From positions 1 through 64,000 of the forward strand of contig NZ_JAXHLU010000021.1 of NCBI RefSeq assembly GCF_034521915.1: a DNA stretch of 64,000 nt, in the 5' to 3' direction. A program made the translations under genes and the position numbers. The notes below the pieces were generated by a model. The model saw nothing but the letters and a program-made list of their open reading frames with translations, made no database searches and was not told where the DNA came from. This document shows, piece by piece, positions 1 to 7,158 of the stretch (position 1 is its first letter; the number at the start of each line of letters is the position of its first letter). The DNA comes from Fodinibius sp034521915 (GTDB lineage Bacteria > Bacteroidota > Rhodothermia > Balneolales > Balneolaceae).

Positions 1-49
1 TATTCAGCTGTTATTTGGAAGCATATTGAACTTAATGAAGAAACGGCTC

Positions 50-158
50 CTAGCTCTTCCGATCTCCCCAGGTCTTGTAGTTGGCTGACTGGCTAGGGCG
101 GTCTTCCGGTTCTTCACGGAGCGGTTCGCATTCTTTTAGCGAATTGTGCAGTTGTCCG
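50..158 (-). other. shifted-frame C-terminal tail of paaY
   Basis: Downstream of codon ~163 of the paaY frame, the family-typical C-terminus continues in a different minus-strand frame. That frame reads ...SLKECEPLREEPEDRP... and ends at a TAG at 50-52; it resembles the EPLREVEP tail I recall for E. coli PaaY. The main frame instead ends early at 114 with a non-homologous AKRMRTAP. A one-base indel between about 145 and 158 would join the two. The last codons overlap a 13-mer identical to the Illumina adapter end (53-65). Confidence 0.6.
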
Positions 159-647
159 GGTAATTGCTGATACAATTTCGTGCCCTTTCGTTTTCCATTG
201 AATCATCTCATCGGATACATCTTTGACAATTTTCGCTGGATTTCCGACCACCAGCTTCCGATCTGGAATTTCCATTCCTTCTTTTAAGAATGACATAGCG
301 CCTACTATGCATTCAGCGCCGAGCTCTACGTTATCCATTACCACGGAATTCATTCCAACAAGGCAATTTTGTCCAATATGTCCACCGTGGATAATGGCAC
401 CGTGTCCAATGTGAGCACTCTCTTCAAGCACTACGGTAACACCGGGAAACATGTGGATGGTGCAATTTTCCTGTACGTTGCATCCATCCTTGATTACAAT
501 CTTTCCCCAGTCGCCGCGAATGGCCGCTCCAGGAGCAATATAGACATCCTTGCCGATGATTACATTACCGGTTACCGCTGCCTGCGGATGCACAAAAGCA
601 CTTTTATCAACAACCGGTTTATATCCATCAAATTTGTATATAGCCAT
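114..647 (-). CDS. paaY: PaaY-type gamma-carbonic-anhydrase-fold protein (phenylacetate operon), C-terminus frameshifted
   Basis: A left-handed beta-helix protein built of hexapeptide repeats (residues ~15-140). Three His residues (H65, H82, H87) sit where gamma-class carbonic anhydrases bind metal, and VVGNPAKIVKDVSDE follows the helix. PaaY is a thioesterase/repair accessory of the phenylacetyl-CoA pathway; that role is known for the family and inferred here from position at the downstream end of the paa genes. At 177 residues it is shorter than the ~196 usual for PaaY, because the reading frame shifts near residue 163 (see 50-158). ATG at 645-647. It could be another gamma-CA homologue, but the paa context makes PaaY most likely. 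Confidence 0.85.
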   Translation of the reverse strand: MAIYKFDGYKPVVDKSAFVHPQAAVTGNVIIGKDVYIAPGAAIRGDWGKIVIKDGCNVQENCTIHMFPGVTVVLEESAHIGHGAIIHGGHIGQNCLVGMNSVVMDNVELGAECIVGAMSFLKEGMEIPDRKLVVGNPAKIVKDVSDEMIQWKTKGHEIVSAITRTTAQFAKRMRTAP

Positions 648-737
648 AATGAATAGAACACTGATTTTGCGGATATCTCGGATTTTCGCCGATTAAACCT
701 GTGGAGATCAGCTAAATCTGTTTTATCCGCGTTCCAT

Positions 738-1943
738 TTAAACTTTTTCCAGGATTACAGCCATGCCTTGTCCCACGCCAACGCAGAGCGTGCAGAGGGC
801 ATACTGTTTATCCTGTTCGTGGAGTTCAATCGAGGCCGTTTGCAGTAGTCGTGCTCCCGACATGCCCAGCGGATGTCCCAGTGCAATAGCTCCGCCATGC
901 GGATTCACGCGCGGATCATCATCGTCAATTCCAAGTTCCCGAAGTACAGCCAGACTTTGAGCTGCAAATGCTTCGTTGAGCTCAATGATGTCAATATCTT
1001 CAAGTGTTAGAACAGAGCGAGCCAATACCTTTTTCGTAGCACCAACCGGACCCATCCCCATGATACGGGGTTCAACACCGACTACCGCCGAAGCGACAAT
1101 GCGTGTCAGCGGTTCGAGATCGAAATCTTTGATGGCTGTGTCTCCGGCCACCAGCATGGCACACGATCCATCGTTAATACCGCTGGCATTTCCCGGCGTT
1201 ACGGTTCCGCCATCGCGAAAAACAGCCGGAAGTTTGCTTAACACTTCTACCGTGGTTTCGGGACGAATAAACTCATCTTCTTCGAAAATTTTGGGATCAC
1301 TTTTTTTCTGTGGGATCTCCACCGGCATGATTTCTTTGGCCATGCGTCCACTTTCGGTGGCCTGTCCCGCTTTTTGTTGCGACCAAGCCGCAAACTTATC
1401 CTGATCTTCACGGCTTACCCCATATTTTTCTACAATATTTTCGGCCGTTTCGCCCATCGCTTCGCTTCCGTACTGCTCATCCATTTTGGGATTGACGAAG
1501 CGCCATCCGAAGGTGGTATCATGCATTTCGGTATTGCCGGAGTAGGGGGCTTCCCCTTTACCAAGTACCATCGGTCCGCGGGTCATATGTTCCATGCCGC
1601 CTGTGATGAATAAGTCGCCTTCGCCGATTTTGATAGATTTGTAGGCCTGTACAGCACTGCTCATTCCGGAAGCGCAGAGTCGGTTGACCGTTTCTCCGGG
1701 TACTGAAACTGGAAGTCCTGCCAGCAGCGCTGCCATGCGAGCTACATTGCGGTTGTCTTCGCCTGCCTGATTGGCACATCCAAAGATCACATCTTCTATA
1801 CGCTCAGGATCAATGTTCGAATTTCGATTCATCAATTCTTCAATGGTTAATGCGGCCAAATCATCGGCCCGGATGGGAGAGAGGGCTCCGCGATATTTGC
1901 CGATGGGAGTTCGAATGGCATCAATAATATAAGCTTCAGACAT
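738..1943 (-). CDS. paaJ: 3-oxoadipyl-CoA/3-oxo-5,6-dehydrosuberyl-CoA thiolase
   Basis: A 401-residue thiolase of full family length. The nucleophilic Cys is C90 in NRLCASGMSS, the GGAIALGHPLG loop carries H357, and the second catalytic Cys is C387 in CTLCVGVGQG; NEAFA is also present. In the phenylacetate pathway PaaJ cleaves 3-oxo-5,6-dehydrosuberyl-CoA and 3-oxoadipyl-CoA to release acetyl-CoA and finally succinyl-CoA. The paaJ assignment rests on the operon and on the CVGVGQG C-terminal signature, which is typical of oxoadipyl thiolases. The gap to paaY (648-737) holds a degenerate copy of an intergenic palindrome. Confidence 0.88.
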   Translation of the reverse strand: MSEAYIIDAIRTPIGKYRGALSPIRADDLAALTIEELMNRNSNIDPERIEDVIFGCANQAGEDNRNVARMAALLAGLPVSVPGETVNRLCASGMSSAVQAYKSIKIGEGDLFITGGMEHMTRGPMVLGKGEAPYSGNTEMHDTTFGWRFVNPKMDEQYGSEAMGETAENIVEKYGVSREDQDKFAAWSQQKAGQATESGRMAKEIMPVEIPQKKSDPKIFEEDEFIRPETTVEVLSKLPAVFRDGGTVTPGNASGINDGSCAMLVAGDTAIKDFDLEPLTRIVASAVVGVEPRIMGMGPVGATKKVLARSVLTLEDIDIIELNEAFAAQSLAVLRELGIDDDDPRVNPHGGAIALGHPLGMSGARLLQTASIELHEQDKQYALCTLCVGVGQGMAVILEKV

Positions 1944-1964
1944 AGTATTTTAGTTCTTAGTATT

Positions 1965-2040
1965 AAGTAGAAGGTAGAAAGTATGAGTGTGATTTTCTGA
2001 AATTTTTAACTCAAGATTTTCTGCTTTTGACTTTCGACTA
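1965..2040. repeat. intergenic inverted repeat, GTCGAAAGT/GTAGAAAGT family, empty form
   Basis: The purine-rich left arm (1965-1987, AAGTAGAAGGTAGAAAGT...) faces a pyrimidine-rich right arm (2021-2040, CTGCTTTTGACTTTCGACTA). The arms pair imperfectly around a loop of about 33 bases. The right arm reaches the stop codon of the next minus-strand gene (paaI, 2038). The same arm type recurs at 9461-9531 and 21783-21850, and around the four-helix-bundle gene at 26764. Confidence 0.7.
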
Positions 2041-2460
2041 TTCAAAATGTTGTTCTTGCGTTCTAAAAACGGTTCCGCGGAAAAGAGCGACCTGGTCAGC
2101 ATTTTGGTTGGTAATACTGATGTTATAGACGCCAATGCGTCGGCCAATGCTAAGTTCTTCAGTTTCTGCTGTTAGTGTATCACCTGCAACAACTTTCTTC
2201 ATAAATGAGATATTGTTCTCCATGGCTACCGCTATTCTGCCATAACTGTTGGAGGCGAAAGCCAGGGCGCTGTCGGCCAGCGAAAAAGCAATTCCTCCAT
2301 GAGAAACATTGAATCCGTTAACCATTTCCTTTCGGACTTTCATCTGCAACTTAGCAAATCCGGGATTTACCTCAACGACGTCGATACCCAGCCATTGACT
2401 GAAGGCATCATCCGCCATCATTTTATCAACTACTTTTTCAGCAAGTTCATTTTTATTCAT
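2038..2460 (-). CDS. paaI: PaaI-type hydroxyphenylacetyl-CoA thioesterase
   Basis: A 140-residue hotdog-fold thioesterase with the PaaI signature: VSHGGIAFSLADSALAFASN, with HGG at 54-56 and the probable catalytic Asp at D63. PaaI hydrolyses dead-end ring-hydroxylated phenylacetyl-CoA thioesters and so rescues CoA during phenylacetate breakdown. The gene lies between paaJ and paaH in the paa gene run, and both flanks are occupied by intergenic inverted repeats. Length and motifs are normal for the family. A second, more MenI/YdiI-like hotdog protein is at 21845. Confidence 0.9.
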   Translation of the reverse strand: MNKNELAEKVVDKMMADDAFSQWLGIDVVEVNPGFAKLQMKVRKEMVNGFNVSHGGIAFSLADSALAFASNSYGRIAVAMENNISFMKKVVAGDTLTAETEELSIGRRIGVYNISITNQNADQVALFRGTVFRTQEQHFE

Positions 2461-2465
2461 AGCAT

Positions 2466-2534
2466 TAGCTCTCAGCCGTCAGACATCAGCTTTCAGTATT
2501 AATTTAATCACTGAAAACTGACTGCTGATAGCTA
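2466..2534. repeat. intergenic inverted repeat, TCAGC/CAGTC family
   Basis: The left arm 2466-2497 (TAGCTCTCAGCCGTCAG...) and right arm 2510-2534 (...GACTGCTGATAGCTA) form an imperfect palindrome with a short AT-rich loop. The right arm supplies the TAG stop codon of paaH (2532-2534). The AGCTTTCAG-type arm resembles the other purine/pyrimidine arm families in this window but has a distinct word. Confidence 0.6.
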
Positions 2535-3698
2535 TTCATAAAATTTCTCATTATTTCGAACCTTACGCTTTAATAATGGATTCGGCCGGTAGCGATCTTC
2601 GCGATATTCCGTTTGTAACCTTGAAATACGATCTAACACTTCCTGCAAACCAATCTCATCCGCCCATTTAAGTAATCCCTTGGGATAGTTAACACCTTTG
2701 GTCATGGCAAGATCCACATCCTCAACGGTAGCTACATTCATAAATACGGCATCAGCAGCTTCATTAATAAGCATTGCCAAAATTCGATCTACTATTCTTT
2801 GACCGAGTTCTTCATCTTTGGTCGGCTCGGGATTGTCGGCATCATCACCATATTCATAAAATCCTTTCCCTGATTTCTTACCCAACCAGCCGGCTTCGAC
2901 CATTCGTTTTTGGGTAAAAGACGGTTTAAACCGCGGATCATAGAAAAATTCCTTAAACACTGTTTCAGTCACCTTGTAATTTACATCGTGACCGATAAAA
3001 TCCATCAGCTCAAAAGGACCCATGCGAAATCCGCCAATTTCTTTCATAGCCCAGTCGATAGTGGGTACATCAGCAACGCCTTCTTCATACATGCGGATAG
3101 CTTCACTGTAAAATGGTCGTGCTACACGATTAACAATAAAGCCGGGAGTATCTTTGGCCAGAACTGTAGTCTTCCCCCATTCATCAATCTGCTTTCGAGC
3201 TGATGTTGTAGTTTCATCCGAAGTAGCAATGCCGGGAATAATTTCGACCAGCGGCATAATTGGGGCGGGATTGAAGAAGTGAATTCCCAAGAATCGTTTC
3301 GGTTTATTGAGTGCTGATGAAAGAGAAGCTATCGAGAGGGAGGAGGTATTTGTTGCCAGGATGCATTCGCGTGGGACAATTCCCTCGAGACGTTGAAAGA
3401 CATCTTTTTTTATTTCTAAATCCTCTACTACAGCTTCAATAACTAAGCTACATTCGCCGTAATTGGTTAGGTCTTCTACAAAGTGGATACGATCCATAAT
3501 GCCATCCACTTCGTCTTGCGTCATCCGATCCTTTTCTACCTGTCGCTGCAGGATTTTCCGCAACTCATGTTTGGCAGTGCCCAACTGATCGGGATAGGCA
3601 TCGTATAAATACACTTTATGATTATGTTGGGATGCAATCTGGGCGATACCTTGTCCCATAGTACCAGCGCCCACTACGCCAATAACCTTATCTTTCAT
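2532..3698 (-). CDS. paaH: 3-hydroxyadipyl-CoA dehydrogenase
   Basis: A 388-residue 3-hydroxyacyl-CoA dehydrogenase. The N-terminal NAD-binding Rossmann motif is GVVGAGTMGQG (residues 7-17). NTSSLSI (117-123) and GIHFFNPAPIMPLVEII (138-154) follow, with H140 and E152 as the catalytic pair. The C-terminal helical domain contains ETV...RDPRF-like and PKGLLKWAD segments typical of PaaH. It oxidises 3-hydroxyadipyl-CoA in the phenylacetate pathway. It has no fused hydratase domain, unlike the FadN-type protein at 24296. A toxin-antitoxin pair on the opposite strand separates it from paaG, so transcription from paaA must cross that insertion or restart here. Confidence 0.9.
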   Translation of the reverse strand: MKDKVIGVVGAGTMGQGIAQIASQHNHKVYLYDAYPDQLGTAKHELRKILQRQVEKDRMTQDEVDGIMDRIHFVEDLTNYGECSLVIEAVVEDLEIKKDVFQRLEGIVPRECILATNTSSLSIASLSSALNKPKRFLGIHFFNPAPIMPLVEIIPGIATSDETTTSARKQIDEWGKTTVLAKDTPGFIVNRVARPFYSEAIRMYEEGVADVPTIDWAMKEIGGFRMGPFELMDFIGHDVNYKVTETVFKEFFYDPRFKPSFTQKRMVEAGWLGKKSGKGFYEYGDDADNPEPTKDEELGQRIVDRILAMLINEAADAVFMNVATVEDVDLAMTKGVNYPKGLLKWADEIGLQEVLDRISRLQTEYREDRYRPNPLLKRKVRNNEKFYE

Positions 3699-3787
3699 TT
3701 TTTGTCATAATTAAATTCAAGATTTTTCACTTTGAAAATAATGATTTCAACTCTAAAACCAACTTATTCGTAGATGTGAAATACAGT

Positions 3788-3826
3788 TTGAAAACTATAC
3801 CAAATTATGCTATCATGATGATATCA
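3788..3826 (+). promoter_or_regulatory. toxin-antitoxin promoter with overlapping palindromic operator
   Basis: TTGAAA (3788-3793), a 17-base spacer and TATCAT (3811-3816) form a sigma70-like promoter ahead of the antitoxin. The -10 box is part of the inverted repeat TATCATGATGATA (3811-3823), which overlaps a second perfect palindrome ATGATATCAT (3817-3826). A palindrome covering the -10 is the usual place for a FitA/VapB ribbon-helix-helix complex to autorepress; that role is inferred. Confidence 0.55.
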
Positions 3827-3846
3827 TACTGATAAAAGAAAGTGTC

Positions 3847-4098
3847 ATGTCTAAAAATGTTCTCGTAAGAAATATCGATGAAGAAACGCTTAAAAAGCTG
3901 AAAAAGAAAGCGGCAGCGAATAATCGATCCCTGCAAGAAGAGCTTAAAGAGTTGCTCGAAATGCACGCCGGTCCAGATCCAGACGAGGTTAAGGAAAGGG
4001 TTCGAGATATCTTTGAATCATATAGAGCAGAAGGAAGAAAATTTTCAGATAGTGTTGAAGATATCAGAAAAATGAGAGAAGAACGCGAAGACCGATGA
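3847..4098 (+). CDS. FitA/VapB-like ribbon-helix-helix antitoxin
   Basis: An 83-residue protein starting MSKNVLVRNIDEETLKKL, then KKKAAANNRSLQEELKELLE. This is the beta-strand and two helices of a FitA-type ribbon-helix-helix DNA-binding domain (residues 3-40). The charged C-terminal tail (41-83) is the usual toxin-binding segment. The gene overlaps the PIN toxin by four bases (ATGA at 4095-4098), so the two are translationally coupled. Known role: neutralises the cognate PIN RNase and represses the shared promoter. The pair sits on the plus strand inside the minus-strand paa run. Confidence 0.9.
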   Translation: MSKNVLVRNIDEETLKKLKKKAAANNRSLQEELKELLEMHAGPDPDEVKERVRDIFESYRAEGRKFSDSVEDIRKMREEREDR

Positions 4099-4517
4099 AT
4101 TATGTATTAGATGCATCGGTGGGAATAAAATGGTTTTTGCCAGAAAATCTTTCTCATAATGCGTATGTTTTACTTGAAAAAGAAAAAGGTTTTGAAATCC
4201 CAGATCTATTCCTGATAGAAATTGATTCTATACTTACTAAACGCGTCCGAAAGGGAAACTTAAATGTTATTAGAGCTGCAGAAATTGCTAACACGGTAAG
4301 GGATCTTTCTTTTATAACTACTAACTATCAAGCAATTAATAGTATAGCTTTTCGTATCGCGACAGCCTATTATATCTCACTTTATGATGCGATTTACGTT
4401 GCACTTGCTGTTATAAAGGATAAAAAAATGATAACTGCTGATAAAAAATTAGTACGTGCTGTGGAAAACACTCCTCTTGAAGTTTTTGTAGTATATTTAG
4501 GAAATATTAAAGAATAG
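4095..4517 (+). CDS. PIN-domain toxin (VapC/FitB-like RNase)
   Basis: A 140-residue PIN-domain protein starting MNYVLDASVGIKWFLPEN. The conserved acidic residues are all present: D6, E42 (FLIEIDS), D98 (YISLYDAIYVALA) and D116 (MITADKKLV), so the Mg-dependent ribonuclease site looks intact. VapC-type toxins cleave specific RNAs, often tRNA or rRNA, when the antitoxin is lost. It is coupled to the antitoxin by a four-base overlap. Its stop is four bases from the convergent stop of paaG (4522), so the cassette fits very tightly between paaH and paaG. Confidence 0.92.
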   Translation: MNYVLDASVGIKWFLPENLSHNAYVLLEKEKGFEIPDLFLIEIDSILTKRVRKGNLNVIRAAEIANTVRDLSFITTNYQAINSIAFRIATAYYISLYDAIYVALAVIKDKKMITADKKLVRAVENTPLEVFVVYLGNIKE

Positions 4518-4521
4518 TTGG

Positions 4522-5304
4522 TTACTTCCCCTCAAACTCCGGCTTACGCTTTTCCAGAAACGCCTGCACGCCTTCGTGATAATCGTCAGTTTTACCGGCC
4601 TCGGTTTGGAGATCAGCTTCCAGCTCAAGATGCTCATCTAAGTTATTCGATAGGGATTGATTAATTGCTTCTTTATAGAGAGCAAATCCCTTGGTGGGCA
4701 TCTTAGCCAGTTTTTGGCAGACGGATTGAGCTTCGTTCAAAAGCTCCTCTGCATCCACCGCTTTGTAAATGAGTCCGATTTTTTCGGCCTTTTGTGGAGA
4801 TATCTTTTCATCTAGCAGATACATTGCATTGGCGCGCTGAAGACCGACGAGACGCGGCAGAAAAAAAGTGCCGCCGCTGTCAGGAATGAGTCCAATTTTA
4901 CTGAAGGACTGTACAAAGACCGCTTCGTTGGATGCCAACACGATATCGCAAGCCAGTGCAATATTGGCACCAGCACCTGCAGCCGTTCCATTTACGGCAC
5001 AGACAACCGGTTTGTCAAGCCCTCGAATGGCATTGATGATAGGATTATAGCTTTTTCGGACGGTTTCTCCGAGCTCGTAATCATCTCCTTTATTAACGAC
5101 CTCTGGCAAATCCTGTCCCGCAGAAAATGCTTTGCCGTTTCCAGTTAATAACACACAGCGCACATCTTCATTTCTCGTTGCATTGGTGAGTTCTTGTTGC
5201 AGCTCTTTTGCCATCGGCTCAATAAAGCTATTAAGCTTATCGGGACGGTCAAGTGTGATAGTTAAAATATTATTTTCAAGAGATGTTTTAATAAAATCAC
5301 TCAT
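4522..5304 (-). CDS. paaG: 1,2-epoxyphenylacetyl-CoA isomerase (enoyl-CoA hydratase family)
   Basis: A 260-residue crotonase-fold enzyme, the same length as PaaG (~262). The oxyanion-hole segments are FSAGQDL (60-66) and NGTAAGAGANIALACD (105-120). The acidic residue of the active site is D142 in GLIPDSGGTFFLPRLVG. An Asp here with no hydratase-type Glu pair points to the isomerase PaaG rather than PaaF. It converts ring-1,2-epoxyphenylacetyl-CoA to the oxepin-CoA. It ends in EGVQAFLEKRKPEFEGK, the usual family C-terminus. A palindromic repeat separates it from paaD upstream. Confidence 0.88.
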   Translation of the reverse strand: MSDFIKTSLENNILTITLDRPDKLNSFIEPMAKELQQELTNATRNEDVRCVLLTGNGKAFSAGQDLPEVVNKGDDYELGETVRKSYNPIINAIRGLDKPVVCAVNGTAAGAGANIALACDIVLASNEAVFVQSFSKIGLIPDSGGTFFLPRLVGLQRANAMYLLDEKISPQKAEKIGLIYKAVDAEELLNEAQSVCQKLAKMPTKGFALYKEAINQSLSNNLDEHLELEADLQTEAGKTDDYHEGVQAFLEKRKPEFEGK

Positions 5305-5320
5305 GGGTAATTATTTTTTT

Positions 5321-5397
5321 GGCCACAAATTTACACGGATCTTTAAAGATATATTGGGGTATAGGATCAGTTTTAATCTGTGATTATTAAAGTGGCC
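5321..5397. repeat. intergenic palindrome, GCCACAGATT family
   Basis: The sequence starts GGCCACAAATTTACACGGAT and ends ...AATCTGTGATTATTAAAGTGGCC, giving complementary ends around a short loop. Its right end merges with the TAG stop of paaD (5397-5399). Related copies lie at 7101-7155, 42279-42350 and, degenerate, about 660-736. Confidence 0.65.
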
Positions 5398-5906
5398 TAT
5401 ATACACTTAAAATGTTCAAAGGGCTCGTCACAATCGTGGCAATAATATTGTGATTTACAAGCAGTGGAGCCAAACTCACTTTGCAGTTTGGTGTCGGTAG
5501 AATCGCAATAGGGACAGGGAATTACTCGGCTCGATCCCTTTATCGTTTTCAGAAAATCATCGTCTTTTTCGGTTTTGCCGGGGGGAGCAATGCCGTAGTC
5601 TTTAAGCTTTTTCTTAGCTTCATCAGACATCCAGTCTGTTGTCCACGTTTCTGAAAAATCCTTTTTGATTTCAAAATTTTGAATACCGTTGACCTTCAGT
5701 GTTTTCTCAATTTCTTGTTCGATAGCTTTCATTGCAGGACATCCGGAATAGGTGGGCGTAATGCGGACCATTACTTTATCACCATCGATCGAAACTTCGC
5801 GGGCAATGCCCAGATCGATAATAGAAAGCACAGGAATCTCCGGGTCTTCCACTTCCGACAAAAGCTCCCAGATTTCATCTTCATTATATGTTGTTACTGT
5901 GGCCAT
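5397..5906 (-). CDS. paaD: PaaD, Fe-S/MIP18-family maturation factor of phenylacetyl-CoA epoxidase
   Basis: A 169-residue protein. The N-terminal MIP18/DUF59 domain (LSEVEDPEIPVLSIIDLGI, then PTYSGCPAMKAIEQEI) is followed by a Zn-ribbon-like C-terminus with CPYC, C, CHDC and a final C (about residues 131-168). PaaD is an accessory subunit of the PaaABCE epoxidase, thought to help assemble metal centres. Position between paaC and paaG matches the common paaABCDE order, but a PaaE reductase gene does not follow. ATG at 5904-5906. Confidence 0.92.
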   Translation of the reverse strand: MATVTTYNEDEIWELLSEVEDPEIPVLSIIDLGIAREVSIDGDKVMVRITPTYSGCPAMKAIEQEIEKTLKVNGIQNFEIKKDFSETWTTDWMSDEAKKKLKDYGIAPPGKTEKDDDFLKTIKGSSRVIPCPYCDSTDTKLQSEFGSTACKSQYYCHDCDEPFEHFKCI

Positions 5907-5972
5907 AGCATTAAACTAACGATACTTCGTAATGATTTATTAGCTATTACTACAAATAACTAATAACAAAAT

Positions 5973-6764
5973 TTACTGCCAATCTGCATCGGGATAAGAA
6001 CGCCGTAAGTGCTGCATTTCTGCTAATAGATGTCCCAAGTGCTCGGTATGTAATCCTTTGCGACTGCCTTCTACCATAAACTGATTAAAGTCCGGAACTT
6101 CTAAGGTGGCCTCTTCCAGCGTATCTGAAACCAAGATTTTCCAGTCGGATTTGAAACTTTCTGTATTGGCAGCCAGGTTTTTATCCTGTAAAAATTCATC
6201 GACTTCATCTTGGTAAAATAATTCACCAATATAGGTCCAAATGTCGTTAAAAGCATTTTGGATACGTTGGTGACTTTCTTCCGTACCGTCGCCGAGTCGC
6301 AGTACCCATTCTCGGCTGTGACGCAGGTGATACTTTACTTCCTTAAAATGTTTTTCAACTATTCCGCGGAATTGCTCATCCTCAACATCCGACAGTAATT
6401 GGTATAAATAATAGCTATAAGAGGAGAACAAAAACTGTCGAGCAATGGTAAAGCCGAAATCGCCTTTCGGTAATTCCGTAATTTTTAGATTCTTGTATTC
6501 AACATCATTGCGGAAATAGACCAAATCGTCACGGTGACGTCCTTCTCCTTCAATTTCAACGGCATACTCATATAGATTGGCAGCATGACCGATGTAATCC
6601 AATGCGATATTAGCCAGCGCAATATCTTCTTCGAGGATCGGCCCGTGTCCACACCATTCAGAAAGACGATGTCCTAAAATAAGGCGATCATCCGCAAGGC
6701 GTACAAGATATTCAAAAAGCGCTTTCTGTTTTGTCAATTCTTTAGACTTTATAGCTGTACTCAT
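5973..6764 (-). CDS. paaC: 1,2-phenylacetyl-CoA epoxidase subunit PaaC
   Basis: A 263-residue, mostly helical ferritin-like protein of normal PaaC length. Family segments include LADDRLILGHRLSEWCGHGPILEEDIALANIALD and RHSREWVLRLGDGTEESHQR, each continuing in the standard way. PaaC is the structural, non-catalytic partner that binds PaaA in the di-iron epoxidase complex. Its start overlaps the end of paaB by four bases, so the two are translationally coupled. About 66 bases separate it from paaD. Confidence 0.93.
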   Translation of the reverse strand: MSTAIKSKELTKQKALFEYLVRLADDRLILGHRLSEWCGHGPILEEDIALANIALDYIGHAANLYEYAVEIEGEGRHRDDLVYFRNDVEYKNLKITELPKGDFGFTIARQFLFSSYSYYLYQLLSDVEDEQFRGIVEKHFKEVKYHLRHSREWVLRLGDGTEESHQRIQNAFNDIWTYIGELFYQDEVDEFLQDKNLAANTESFKSDWKILVSDTLEEATLEVPDFNQFMVEGSRKGLHTEHLGHLLAEMQHLRRSYPDADWQ

Positions 6765-7078
6765 GATCGTCGTTTTGAAACTCGGGGTACACTGTAAAAT
6801 TGCGGATGCCTATAGGGTTTGTCGTCCGCCGGATCGAAAAATGGTCCTTCATCTTCGCCTTTGGACGCTACAATCTGATCGCTCGGCACAACCCAAATAT
6901 TAACTGCTTCTTTACGTCGGGTGTACACATCCCGAGCATTTTCCAAGGCTTTTTCGGCATCGGGAGCATGTAAACTACCGGCATGTTCATGAGGTTTGCC
7001 GTCACGAGGCTGAGTAAATACCTCCCAAAGCGGCCATTGGGTATCGTCGTTGTTAGTTTTCTTATCGTCTTTGCTCAT
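6761..7078 (-). CDS. paaB: 1,2-phenylacetyl-CoA epoxidase subunit PaaB
   Basis: A 105-residue PaaB-family protein: QWPLWEVFTQPRDGKPHEHAGSLHAPDAEKALENARDVYTRR holds the diagnostic region, with VWVVPS-like and dehydrated C-terminal segments after it. PaaB bridges PaaAC heterodimers in the multicomponent monooxygenase. It overlaps paaC by four bases. The 80-base gap from paaA contains a complete intergenic palindrome (7101-7155). Confidence 0.92.
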   Translation of the reverse strand: MSKDDKKTNNDDTQWPLWEVFTQPRDGKPHEHAGSLHAPDAEKALENARDVYTRRKEAVNIWVVPSDQIVASKGEDEGPFFDPADDKPYRHPQFYSVPRVSKRRS

Positions 7079-7100
7079 GTTTTAGATAAATAGGAATTGT

Positions 7101-7155
7101 TAGCCACGGAATGGCACGGTTTAAATCTGTTTTAATCCGCGTAGAACTGTGGCTA
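7101..7155. repeat. intergenic palindrome, GCCACAGATT family
   Basis: TAGCCACGGAATGGCACGG at the left faces ...CCGCGTAGAACTGTGGCTA at the right; the outer seven bases are perfect complements. It fills most of the paaA-paaB gap, ending three bases from the paaA stop (7159). It could affect the relative expression of paaA and paaB if transcribed as a hairpin; this is inference. Confidence 0.6.
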
Positions 7156-7158
7156 TAA

